From contig NC_080164.1 in assembly GCF_950295315.1 (NCBI RefSeq), forward strand, positions 115,144,890-115,208,889: a DNA stretch of 64,000 bases, given 5' to 3'. This DNA is from Erinaceus europaeus. Its lineage: Eukaryota > Chordata > Mammalia > Eulipotyphla > Erinaceidae. This document shows positions 41,734 through 51,551 of this stretch, one piece after another; positions within the stretch are counted from its first letter, which is position 1; every line of letters starts with the position of its first letter. A model generated the notes under the pieces. That model had not been told where the DNA came from. It ran no database searches and saw only the letters and a list, made by a program, of their open reading frames with translations. The position numbers and the translations under genes are program-made.

Positions 41734-42526
41734 TTAAAAAATAAAGAAAGTGAGCAGAAGATTTTAATAGATGGTTCTCTGAAGAAGAGATACACATGAC
41801 CCACTGACCTATGTGGAAATGCTCCAATTCACTCATTACCAGAGAATGCAAGTTAAAACCACATTGAGATTCCACCTCACACCTGTGAGAATGAGCTCCA
41901 TCAATAAAAGAGGAGAAGATAAATGTTGGGGAGGATGTGGAGAGAGAACTGTGCTACCCTGCTGGCGGGAATGCAAACAGGTGTAGCCATTATGGAAAAT
42001 AGTGTGGAGAATCCTCAAACAAATACAGATGGAAATAGCTTCTGATCCAGCAATTCTCCTAGTAGGCATTTGCTCCAGAGATACAGTGATTTGAAGGGAC
42101 ATATGCACCCCCCATGTTCATAGTGGCTTTATTTACAATAGCAAAACCTTAGAAACAACCAAATTGCCCCTCAACAAATGACTGGATAAAAATGTTATGG
42201 GGTATATACTCAGTGGACATATACTCAGCTATTAAAAAATTGAGATTGTGTCATTTGGGATAAAATGACTGGAACTGGAGAAGACTATGCTTAGTGAAGC
42301 AAGTAAAGAGGTGATAGACAGAATGGTTTTACTAATGCAGAATATAGAGAATTGAACATACAAATGTGGAAAAAATGTCAACCTGTATCTAAGACTGTGG
42401 AAGAACTATAGTGCTTAGCTATAGGGGTGGGGGTGGGGACACAGACCTTTGGTCATGGTCAGTAAAAGACTATACTGTGGACCATTGTTTAACTCTAAAG
42501 TTTAATAAAATAAAATAAAAATATTT

Positions 42527-42972
42527 GTCACTGAGGTTGTTGCTGGAGCTGTTTCTGCACAACTTTACTATTCTTGTTGGCCTTTCCCTTTTTCTTTCCC
42601 TTTTCCTTTCCTTTCCCTTCTTTTTTTCTCCCTCCCTCTCTCCCTCTCTCCTTCCTTCCTTTTCCCCTTCCCTTTCTCCTTCTCTTTCTTCCTCCTTCTC
42701 TCCTTTCCTTTCTTCCTTCTTTCCTTCCTTCCTTCTTTCCTTCCTTCCTCTCTCTTTCTCTCTCTCTTTCTTTCTTTCTTTTTGATAGAGGAAGAGAAAG
42801 TGAGAGAGATGCAAGGTAAAGAAGGAGAGAGAAGAGATGAAAAGAAACATCTGTAGGACTGCTCCAGTGCTCTTGAAGTTTATCTCCTCTAGGCGTTAAT
42901 CAGGGACTTGAACCTACATCCTTGCTCATGGCAACCTGTGTGCTGTACCACGTGAGCCACCATCTGGTCCTG
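42527..42972 (-). mobile_element. SINE, antisense, with 200-bp pyrimidine expansion
   Basis: The ends are SINE-like ('actgaggttgttgctggagc' at the left; 'gtgagccaccatctggtcct' at the right). The CT-rich tail has grown into a tract of CCTT, CCCT and CTTT units at about 42583-42783. Confidence 0.72.
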
Positions 42973-42993
42973 GTGATGACTCTTTCAAGTCTT

Positions 42994-43307
42994 ATTTATT
43001 TATTATTATTTTTTGCCTCCAGGGCTATTGCTGGGCCTCTGTGCCTGCACCATGAATCCACTGCTCCTAGAGATCATTTTTTCCTCCTTAGTTGACCTTG
43101 TTATTTTATCATTGTTGTGGTTATTATTATTATTGTTGTTGTTGCTGTCGTTGGATAGGACAGAGAGAAATGGAGAGAAGAGGGGAAGACAGAGAGGAGG
43201 AGAGAAAACAGACACCTGCAGATCTGCTTCACTGCCTATGAAGTGACTCCCCTGCAGGTGGGAAGCGAGGGGCTCAAACTGGGATCCTTGCAGGTCCTTG
43301 CACTTTC
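42994..43307 (-). mobile_element. SINE-A with 3' extension, antisense, head-truncated
   Basis: Flanked by a 13-bp duplication 'tctttcaagtctt' (42981-42993 and 43308-43320). Extension 'ttgcctccagggctattgct', 'ggataggacagagagaaatg'. The last ~50 bp of the tRNA-like head is missing. Confidence 0.94.
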
Positions 43308-43339
43308 TCTTTCAAGTCTTTAAATGATCATCCCTTGTC

Positions 43340-43800
43340 AGTGTCTTAACATGGTGCAGAAAAAAGGAATAAGTTCCAGCTAGTACCTTGTAAAAACTGT
43401 GGGAGACTACAGACCTAAAGGCTACTGGGTCAGGAGATTATACGGTTGTAGCAGACTAGAGTGGAGAAACTGGGATGCGACTCTACTGGAAAATAAGACG
43501 TTCAAAACTACCTGGTTGCTCAGGGAAACTTGATACTCCTCACAGATCCAGGCAAGATGCAAGCTTTGCAGAGCTGAACCTATATTTCATCAGAATCCCA
43601 AGACTCAGAACAAGTCCTACCTGGCACAATCAGCCAAGATTGAGGGAGGTGTAAGTTCTGTCATATGCTGAATTTTCAGCCAAAAAGAAAAAAAATCAGA
43701 CACCAAGGAACAGGAAAATATGATCTATTCCAAGGGACAAAAAGAATTAGTAGGAAATACTCCTAAAGAAGACATAGGAGAAGTTTGAATCAAAGCTCAT
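43340..43800 (+). mobile_element. Possible ancient L1 5'/ORF1-proximal fragment
   Basis: 'atcagacaccaaggaacagg' and 'aaaatatgatctattccaag' resemble old mammalian L1 sequence around the start of ORF1. Nothing translatable. Unassigned sequence follows to 43950. Confidence 0.4.
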
Positions 43801-43966
43801 TCCAGCTGTACTTTCACAGCACACCACTAGCAGTTCTCAGTGCTCACAATTAAAATTATTATTATGCAATATTCTAATTTATCTCCAGAAGGGAAGATAA
43901 TTTATTGTCTTTACTTAAGGCAACTCTAGTTCACTATTTGGTTTTGACTTAAAAGGAGTCAATCCC

Positions 43967-44125
43967 ATGGACTGGACATAGTGGGTTACACCAAAGTAAA
44001 GGACTCAAAGGAGGGAGGCAGGGGAAGGAAGAATAGGAAGAAAACTTTGGGGGCCTATTGCATAATGAAACTGTATGCAAATGTCAGTGATTGCACTGCA
44101 AAGCATTAACCCCCTCAATTAAAAA
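43967..44125 (+). mobile_element. L1 3'-end fragment, sense, with duplication
   Basis: 'ttgggggcctattgcataat' and 'gcaaagcattaaccccctca' resemble an L1 3' UTR ending in an A run. A 16-bp repeat with one mismatch, 'aaaaggagtYaatccc' (43951-43966 and 44126-44141), flanks it. Confidence 0.72.
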
Positions 44126-44149
44126 AAAAGGAGTTAATCCCTTGGGATA

Positions 44150-44370
44150 GAAAGTTGTCTCACCAGGTGATGTACATGCCTTTTCATGTGCACAAGCCAA
44201 ACTCTAACTAGGACACAATGTGGAAGGTTAAGTAATATTATCTACAGATGCTCTCATGTTTTCATGTCTCCCCCTATACCCGCCCCACCATCTCTCTTTA
44301 TGTATGAGAGAATGATCCAGTGAAATCATGCTTGTGTGAGGCCCTGGCTTTGCAAAAAGAAAAAGAAAAA
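44150..44370 (+). mobile_element. Possible diverged tRNA-like SINE
   Basis: Text such as 'gtctcaccaggtgatgtaca' and 'gtgtgaggccctggctttgc' plus an (AAAAAG)n end hints at an old SINE. The family is not assigned. Confidence 0.3.
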
Positions 44371-44443
44371 GAAATTAACTTCATTTAAAAAGTTTATTTA
44401 TTGGATAAAAACAGAGAGAAACCAAGAGGGAAGGGGTGGGGCA

Positions 44444-44555
44444 AGGGGTGGACAGCATAATAGTTATGTAAAAAGACTTTCATGCCTGTGGCTCTGAAGT
44501 CCCAGATTTAATGCACCAGCATAAGCCAAAGCTGAGCAGTGTTCTGATACAAAAA
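44444..44555 (+). mobile_element. SINE-D, sense, joined to SINE-A
   Basis: 'gacagcataatagttatgta', 'cataagccaaagctgagcag' and an A run that passes directly into the SINE-A at 44556. Confidence 0.82.
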
Positions 44556-44762
44556 AGGGGGTTCGAACCCCTGGCTCTTCACCTGCAGGGGGGTCGCTTC
44601 ACAGGTGGTGAAGCAGGTCTGCAGGTGTCTTTTTCTCCCCCTCTCTGTCTTCCCTCCTCTCTCCATTTTTCTCTATCCTATCCAACAACGATGACAAGAA
44701 TAGCTATAACAATAAAACAACAAGGGCAACAAAAGAAAATAAACAATTTTTTTTTAAAAAAG
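44556..44762 (+). mobile_element. SINE-A, 5'-truncated at the B box, sense
   Basis: Starts abruptly at 'gggggttcgaacccctggct' and runs to a T/A-rich end. The first ~70 bp of the head are missing where it meets the SINE-D A tail. Confidence 0.88.
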
Positions 44763-44932
44763 AAAGGGAATAATAGAAAAGAAGAGACAGGCAGACCCCT
44801 GGAGCACTGCTTCACTGCTCAGGAAGCTTCCCTCCTGCAGGTGGGAATCAGGAGCTTGAATCCAAGTCCTTGAGCATTGTATCATGTGTGCTTAATTGGA
44901 TGCACCACCATTTGGCTCTAGGAATTAACTTC

Positions 44933-45318
44933 TTTGCAGTTGAGACCAAAAGTCCTAGATAATAACCCAAACACATGGTCTCCTTTTTTTTTTTTTTCCC
45001 TGCATGGCTTTCCCCAAGTTCTGGGACCAAGTATAGTCATGTGACTGAGTGCTTGCCAAGGAATAGTAAGTACTATGCATTGATCTGGTTTTTCAGTCCT
45101 TCACCTGTTTTTCTCTTGAGCTGTCAAGAATAGACAGGATGCCTAAGATGACTACTAGCCACCAAAGTGGAAGAACTGTGTTATATGCCCTTGGATGGTG
45201 AGAGAACCAGATCATATTTCCTATCCATATCACATCTGGTATTATCTTCTAATCAAGATGTAGATTGCTATTATACCTGAACCAATATGAATTTTTTTTT
45301 TTGAATTTATATTAGCCT
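44933..45318. other. Unassigned sequence
   Basis: A T14 run lies near 44985. No repeat family or exon recognised. Confidence 0.5.
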
Positions 45319-45362
45319 CTTATAACTAATGTAGTTATAACTTATAACTAATGTAGTTATAA
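45319..45362. repeat. Perfect 22-bp tandem duplication
   Basis: The unit starting 'cttataactaatgtagtt' occurs twice with no mismatch (45319-45340 and 45341-45362). Each unit contains the inverted pair 'ttataact' / 'agttataa'. Confidence 0.97.
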
Positions 45363-45443
45363 CACTAGTCATTTTATTCTACAAATTCTTACTAAATTGA
45401 TACTATCATAGAAATGTAATAGTACCTATAATTAATAATTTTT

Positions 45444-45719
45444 TATCTTTCTTTTTAAAGAATTAAAAAAATATTTATGATTTATTCCCTTTTGTTGCTA
45501 TTGTTGTTGTTATGATTGGTGTCATTGTTGTTGGATAGGACAGAGAGAAATGGAGAGAGGAGGGGAAGATAGAGAAGGGGACAGAAAGATAGACACCTGC
45601 AGACCTGCTTCACTACCTGTGAAGCGACTCCCCTGCAGGTGGGAAGCCAGGAGCTCCAACTGGGATCCTTATGCTGGTCCTTGCGCTTTGCCATGTATAC
45701 TTAACCCACTGACTCCCCA
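45444..45719 (-). mobile_element. SINE-A short form, antisense
   Basis: 'ttcccttttgttgctattgt', 'ggataggacagagagaaatg', head 'acttaacccactgactcccc'. The repeat 'aattaataat' occurs on both sides (near 45431 and 45721). Confidence 0.92.
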
Positions 45720-45744
45720 GAATTAATAATTTGTATGTTACCCT

Positions 45745-45916
45745 CCTTTATTAAGATAGAGACAGAGAAAGCAAGGAGACAAAGACAGAGAGAAAAAGAG
45801 AGAGAGAGAGAACACAGCTTCAGAGCTTCCTCAGTGTGATTGGATCCAAACTCAAGTCTGGGTTGCACATATGGCAAAGCAGCATCCTATCCAAGTGAGC
45901 TGTTTTGACAGCCCAA
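45745..45916 (-). mobile_element. SINE-C, antisense
   Basis: GA-rich tail, then 'gattggatccaaactcaagt', 'gggttgcacatatggcaaag' and head 'aagtgagctgttttgacagc'. This is a clear copy that helps define the family. Confidence 0.82.
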
Positions 45917-45924
45917 AATTTCTT

Positions 45925-46042
45925 ACTCTCTTTTTTCACCAGAACACTGTTGAGTTCTAGCTTGTGGGGATCGAATCTTGGACCTTTGGATTCTTAACCA
46001 TAAAACACATTTTGCCTAACCACTAGACTTCCTCCCCAGCCT
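45925..46042 (-). mobile_element. SINE-D, antisense
   Basis: 'ccagaacactgttgagttct', 'ggatcgaatcttggaccttt' and 'gacttcctccccagcct'. Diverged. Unassigned sequence follows to 46205. Confidence 0.72.
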
Positions 46043-46205
46043 ATATGTTCTTTTCATTAGACTAGTAAAGACTGGCTGTAGTTATTGTTTGAGAAGATAA
46101 ACATATGTTTTTTTTTAAGGTTTCTGAATTAGTAAAGGATTGACAGAAACAAGAAAAATAAAATCCTTGAGGTTTAATTTCTATTTACACCCCTTTCACT
46201 GCTGA

Positions 46206-47212
46206 AGTGTTGTCTTAGTTTTGGCTGCTACACCAAATTGCAGTAAACTGTGTGCATTAGAAACAAACATCTGTTTCTTACAGATCTAGAGACATTGAAG
46301 TTCAAGTTGTGAGAAAATCACAGTCCACAGTCAAGGCAGCAGGTGCATGTGATGGGGATATTTCTTTTCTTTTTCATTACTAGGGGATTGATGGTTTATA
46401 GTTGACATTAAAATACAATAGTTTGTATATGTATAACATTTCCACATAATAATACAACCCCCACTAGGTCCTCCTTTGCCATCATGTTCCAGGACCTGAA
46501 CCTTCCCTCCAGCCAAAGTCTTTTACTTTGGTGCAATACACCAACTCCAGTCTAAGTTCTGCTTAGTGTTTTCCCTTCTGATCTTGTTTTTCAACTTCTG
46601 CCTGAGAGTGCTTCTGACTTACCTCACTTAACTCGATATCTTCAAGCTCCATCCAAAATGGGGCAAAGAAGGTGAATTCAGCATTTTAAATAGCTGAATA
46701 GTATTCCATTGTGTATACATACCACAACATACTCAGCCACCCATTTGTTGTTGGACACCTGGGTTGCTTGCAGGTTTTGGCTATTACAAATTGTGCTGCT
46801 ATGAACGTACGTATACACAGATGTTTTTGGATGGGAGCATTTGTATCCTTAGGATATATCCCTAAGAGAAGAATTGCACCATCATAGGGTAGGCCCACTT
46901 CTAGCCTTCTGAGAGTTCTCCAGACTTCTTCACAGAGGTTGAAACAATTTACATTCCCACCAGTAGTGCAGGAGGGTTCTTTTGGGGGGCATTCTTTGGG
47001 GATTCAGATGGTTTTCTTTTTGTAGTAACCCCATGTGGAGGGGAGAAGAGAAAGGAAACATGGCTCTCATGGCTCTTCCTTTAAGTTTTTACCTTCATGA
47101 TTTAGTCATCTCCCAGTGGCTCCATCTTCAGAGATCATCACATTGAGAATTTAAGTTTCAACACATGAATTAAGGAAGGCACATATATTTAGCCTATAAC
47201 AGATGACAGCTC
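46206..47212 (+). mobile_element. Ancient LTR-like repeat, split by an L1
   Basis: The left part ('ttgtcttagttttggctgct', 'tgtttcttacagatctagag') and the right part ('agagatcatcacattgagaa', 'gtttcaacacatgaattaag') keep the order of a common mammalian repeat (gtattagttt... to ...catcacattgggggttagg), probably a MaLR/ERVL-type LTR. The L1 at 46370-46978 lies between them. Noncoding. Confidence 0.55.
46370..46978 (-). pseudogene. L1 3' end with ORF2 C-terminal remnant
   Basis: 3' UTR ('caatagtttgtatatgtata', 'cccccactaggtcctccttt') and an ORF2 end. The minus-strand frame 46686-46898 reads 'MGLPYDGAILLLGIYPKD' and ends in 'YTMEYYSAI'. It is 5'-truncated at about 46978 within ORF2. Confidence 0.9.
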
Positions 47213-47516
47213 TTTGAAGGGGAAGATTGTGTTCTATTCAGCTATGTTGGTATAGTTCTTATCAGAGTATTTTATGTCACTGACTTTATAGATATTTGAA
47301 TGAATGAATGAATGAATGAATGAGCAAGTAAGTGAACGAATCATCATGGAATCTTGGACAAAGTATTTGTATACTGATATCTTAGGCACTCTATTTTCAA
47401 AATTACCTCAAAACTGTGATGATTATACTAGGAAAATATTTAAAGGATTGTCTGCAAAACATTTTTAAATCTAAAGCCCTTCTAGAGTAACATTTATATT
47501 ACTTAATTTTTATAAG
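47213..47516. other. Unassigned sequence with (GAAT)n
   Basis: (GAAT)n lies at about 47295-47326. No other repeat or exon recognised. Confidence 0.6.
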
Positions 47517-47584
47517 ATTTATTTTTCATTTTTATAATTTATTTATTTGTTACTGAATAGAGACAGAGAAATTGAGAGGGAGAA

Positions 47585-47790
47585 GGGGCTGGGTGGTGGC
47601 GTATCTGGTTGAGTGCACATGTTACAATGCATAAGGACCCTGGGTCAAGCCCCAGTCCCCACCTGCAGGGGGGAAGTTTTGCGAGTGGTGAAGCAGGTGT
47701 CTCTGTCTCTCTTGCTCTCTATCTCCCCCCTCATCTCTCAATTTCTGGCTGTTTCTATCAAACAGACAAACAAATAATCAAACACAACTA
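47585..47790 (+). mobile_element. SINE-B, sense, nested
   Basis: Head 'ggggctgggtggtggcgtat', tail 'aacagacaaacaaataatc'. Flanked by short 'gagagggag' repeats from the host SINE. Confidence 0.93.
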
Positions 47791-47813
47791 AGAGAGGGAG
47801 AGAGAGAAGAGAA

Positions 47814-48044
47814 GGGCTGGGTGGTGGCCGGGTGGATGAGCGCATATGCTACAATGCTCAAGGACCCAAGTTCAATCCCCTGGTCCTCACCTTCAAGGAG
47901 AAAGCTTCACAAGTGGTGAAGCAGGGCTGCAGGTGTCTTTTTGTCTTTCTCTCTCTCTTACATCCCCATTCCTCTCAATCTCTGGCTGTCTCTATCCAAT
48001 AAATAAATAAAGATAATAAAAATATTAAAAACAAAATAATTAAA
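47814..48044 (+). mobile_element. SINE-B, sense, nested
   Basis: Head 'gggctgggtggtggccgggt', tail 'ctatccaataaataaataaa' then an A-rich end. Confidence 0.93.
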
Positions 48045-48196
48045 AGAAGAAAGAGGGAAAGCGACAGAGAGATATCTATACCCTGCCTCACTGCTCATGA
48101 AGCTTTCACCCTGCAGGCGGGAACCAGGGACTTGAACTTGGATTCTTGCACACTGTAATGTGTGCACTTAACCAGGTGCATTACCACCTGGCCCCA

Positions 48197-48830
48197 AATA
48201 ATGCATTTTTAAAAGTCTAAATATAGATTATTTTCAACTATAGTCATCCTTAAAAATTATGATATTGTGTCCTTCTGTAATCCTAGATCCATGTAAGTCA
48301 TTATTTGACAAAATGTAGTGCTTTTTGTGTTAGCCCATTTTTGTTGCAAACTTGAATATTCTTTGCTGGGAAGATTACTGTTAAATATCCTTTTCTTTAA
48401 ATGACATATAATGTCATTTCCAACTTTGAAATTTGTAATGGAGTTGTTTAGGGGTATGAAAGTCCATACATTTTGCATATAAATTATAAGTCAAAATTGG
48501 TAAGTAGTGAAATGTCTAGTTCAGTATAGCATCTGTGGGTAATACAGGGGGAATTGACTCATTTGTGCACTTTTGTTTTGCCAAGCATCTGCCAAAATGC
48601 TGCATAAGGCGTAATACTGAATAGATATTAGGCTTCCTGGTTTCACTGAATTCTCTTGTTGATAGTTTTCATAGCTTGCAGACAGATGCCTACTATGCTA
48701 ATCCAACACATTTAAAAAAGGAGGTTTATTAGGTGATGTATTTGTCTCAATTGTCTTATTTTCAAATACAGAAAGTAAATGAGAGAGAAGCAAAATCCTA
48801 GTACTTTTTGAATGCTTGAAGTTGTATATA
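48197..48830. other. Unassigned AT-rich sequence
   Basis: About 630 bp with no recognised repeat or exon. Confidence 0.5.
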
Positions 48831-49532
48831 TTTTTAAAATTTATTTTAAAAAGGAGACATTAACAAAACCATAGGATAAGACGGGTACAACTCCACACAA
48901 TTCCCACTAACATATCTCCGTGTTCCATCCCCTCCCCTGGTAGCTTTCCTATTCTTTACCCCTCTGGGATTATGGACCCAAGGTGATTGTGGGATGCAGA
49001 AGGTGGAAGGTCTGGCTTCTGTAATTGCTTCCCCGTTGAACGTGGGTGTTGACTGGCCAATCCATATTCCCAGCCTGCCTCTCTCTTTCTCTGGGTTGGG
49101 GGTCTGGGGAATTCGAGCTCCAGGACACATTGGTGGGGTCGTCTGTTCAGGAAAGTCTGGTCAGCATCATGCTCACATCTGGAACCTGTTGGCTGAAAAG
49201 AGAGTTAACATACAAAGCCAGACAAATTGTTGAACAATCATGGACCTAAAGGCTGGAATAGTGCAGATAAAGTGTTGGGTGGGGGGTCCTCCATTTTGTA
49301 GATAGTTAGTAGGCATATTTTAGTTATATTTAAAAGGGCCTGTAGTTATAGTAATTTTTTTTTTCTCTTAGCCTGAAACCTGATATGCAGGTCGATCCAA
49401 GTTATTGTCTACAGAGGTGATGTCATGGCTGGAAAAGGGACAGAAAGCTGGATCAGGGAAGAGTAGCTCCCTAGTATGGGGAAGGGATATAAGTATTGTT
49501 GACTGTAAACCCCATTGATATGATTTGGTCTA
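48831..49532 (-). mobile_element. Element E, 5'-truncated, antisense
   Basis: From the tail ('ttaaaaaggagacattaaca') through 'cagcctgcctctctctttct' to 'ccccattgatatgatttggt'. About 700 bp. The minus-strand frame 48846-49130 resembles that at 14994-15287. Unassigned AT-rich DNA follows to 49740. Confidence 0.93.
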
Positions 49533-49740
49533 TTTTTAAAGAAATCTTCAACTAGAAAAAAAAATCCTAAAATGATGATTGTCTTAATATCTTAAAAGTT
49601 AGTAGACTTTTTCTTAATAATTTGTGTCTTCATATTAACAAGGGTTTCAGGATTTTTCTTTGCAAACATTATGGTTGTCATCTTTAGATGTATCATTTGA
49701 ACATTTTTTATTGTATTTTAATTCTAATAATCATGCTTTT

Positions 49741-50735
49741 ATTTTATTTTAATTTTATTTATAAAAAAGGAAACACTGACAAAACCATAAGAAAGGTACA
49801 ATTCCACACAATTCTCACCACCAGAACTCCGAATCCCATCCCCTCCCCTGAATAGACTTCCTATTCTTTATCCCTCTGGGAGTATATAACCAGGGTCATT
49901 ATGGAATGCAGAAGGTGGAAGGTCTGGCTTATGTAATTGCTTCCCTGCTGAACATGGACACTGACAGGTCAATCCATACTCCCAGCCTGCCTCTCTCTTT
50001 CCCTAGTGGGGTGGGGTTCTGGGGAATCGGAGCTCCAGGACACATTGGTGGGGTTGTCTGTCCAGGGAAGTCTGGCTGGCATCATTCTAGCATCTGGAAC
50101 CTGGTGGTTGAAAAGAGAATTAACATATAAAGTCAAAAAAATTGTTGACTAATCATGAACCTAAAGGCTAGAGTAGTGCAGATGAAGAGTTGGGGGGGGG
50201 GTCTCCATTTTGTAGATAGCTAGTAGGCATGTTTAGTTATATTCTAGAGGGCCAGTAGCTATACTAGTTTGTTTTTTTTTCCCTGAGCCTGAAATCTGAT
50301 ATGTAGGTGGATCCTAGTTATTGTCTGGGGAGATCATGTCATGGCTGGAAAAAGGACCAGAAAGCTGGATCAAGGAAGAGAGTAGCTCCCAAATATGGGA
50401 AAGGTGTATAAATATTGTTGACTGTAAACCCTATCGATTTGATGTGATCTGAGGCCCATATTCAGCTTAGGTGCCTATGTGACCTCTGCATTCTTGTAGA
50501 TCTGAGCTCACATTCTGTGATAATGAGTAGGAACGTTCCAACCTGCCGCAATATCAGGATCCATCTTCCTCAGGTGTAGCATAAAGTATGTTGTCCATCC
50601 TCCCTTTGGAGAATGGAACATTCTATACCGTTGTTGATTGAAGTTGAGGGCAAGGTCCTATGGGGGCCCACAAAGGGGTCTGTTTTGTTGTTCATGATAG
50701 GAATGACTGGTAACAATGGAGAGAAGACATGATGG
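49741..50735 (-). mobile_element. Element E, 5'-truncated, antisense
   Basis: About 1 kb, from 'ttatttataaaaaaggaaac' to 'gtaacaatggagagaagaca'. It shares interior landmarks with the 15-kb copy. No stable ORF. Confidence 0.93.
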
Positions 50736-51482
50736 GCCTAGACCTCGAATAACATGCTTCCCCCTCCCCCCCAACTTCTTGAGCATATGGAATGTACTTT
50801 CACTGTTACTCACTAATTCTGTCATCTGTCTAATTTCTGGATCAATTCCAAGGGATCAACTTTTCCCCAACTCATTGTTACTGCAATCTACTTGTTTCTT
50901 TGCACATTTGTCCATTATAATAGGATACTATAGTTTGTGCATTTTACCTTGTTTGGATGCTGAATATTCTTGTATTACTAGTTGTGTTGAGTGTTTTTTG
51001 TGACACGTTACTTGGAAGCCATTTAAGCTTTTTTGAATCTTGTCCTTGTACTTTTTAGTTAGAACTAGAATTGTACTTATTGCAAGCCTGCTTTCTTTCT
51101 TTTTGGTTATTTCCAGCTATTGAGGCAAAACTCTTCCTCTACTCAATGTCTTGTGATTTATGAGGTTTGCTACTTTGACCCTGTTAGCACCAGCATTTTC
51201 CCTCTTTGGTCATTTTGGTCAAGCCTTTAAACTTGAAAACAGTCCTCCCACTGGGACTCTGGTTAGCACTGAAGTGAAGACAAGAAGGGGTCTTTGCCCT
51301 CTCTTTTTGAAACTATCTCTTTTTCTCTCTATGAAGATTTACTGCTTTGTAGTTCCTGGAAATGTCTGTATCCTATCCAATGGCTCGTCCAGACATAGGT
51401 TTATATTGCTGAATCTATGGCTGCTAACACTGGGCACTCAAGCTGAATCAACCACAGGAGATACTTGTTTGTTTTCTCTTTC
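50736..51482. other. Unassigned sequence
   Basis: About 750 bp. It may be an old LINE fragment, but I cannot place it. The frame at 51160-51600 has no recognisable domain and runs into a CTT tract and an L1. Confidence 0.45.
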
Positions 51483-51529
51483 CTTCTTTCTTCTTCTTTT
51501 TCTTCTCCTTCTCCTTCTTCTTCTTCTTT
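51483..51529. repeat. CTT-rich pyrimidine tract
   Basis: Short CTT and CCTT units just left of the L1 insertion site. Confidence 0.9.
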
Positions 51530-51551
51530 GTTTAAGAAATCAATGTTTTTC

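Larger units (their letters stand above)
40985..42520 (+). pseudogene. L1 3' portion with ORF2 C-terminal remnant, sense
   Basis: Plus-strand frame 41011-41196 begins '[18 protein letters not shown]', a typical L1 ORF2 stretch. After two nested SINEs the ORF2 sequence continues ('gaagaagagatacacatgac', 'gcaggaatgcaaac'-like text near 41967) with several stops and frameshifts. It ends in a 3' UTR and A-rich tail with AATAAA near 42505. It is the only sizeable L1 on the + strand here, from an older subfamily, and is inactive. Confidence 0.85.
44383..44921 (-). mobile_element. SINE-B, antisense, split by a D+A SINE pair
   Basis: The tail end (44383-44440) and the body/head (44763-44921) are parted by two sense SINEs. 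The outer duplication 'aattaacttc' (ends at 44382 and 44932) belongs to this SINE-B. Confidence 0.85.
47517..48196 (-). mobile_element. SINE-B, antisense, split by two sense SINE-Bs
   Basis: Tail end 47517-47583 ('atttatttgttactgaatag'); body and head 48046-48196 ('ccctgcctcactgctcatga', 'gcattaccacctggcccc'). Two same-family copies sit in the GA-rich gap. Confidence 0.88.
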
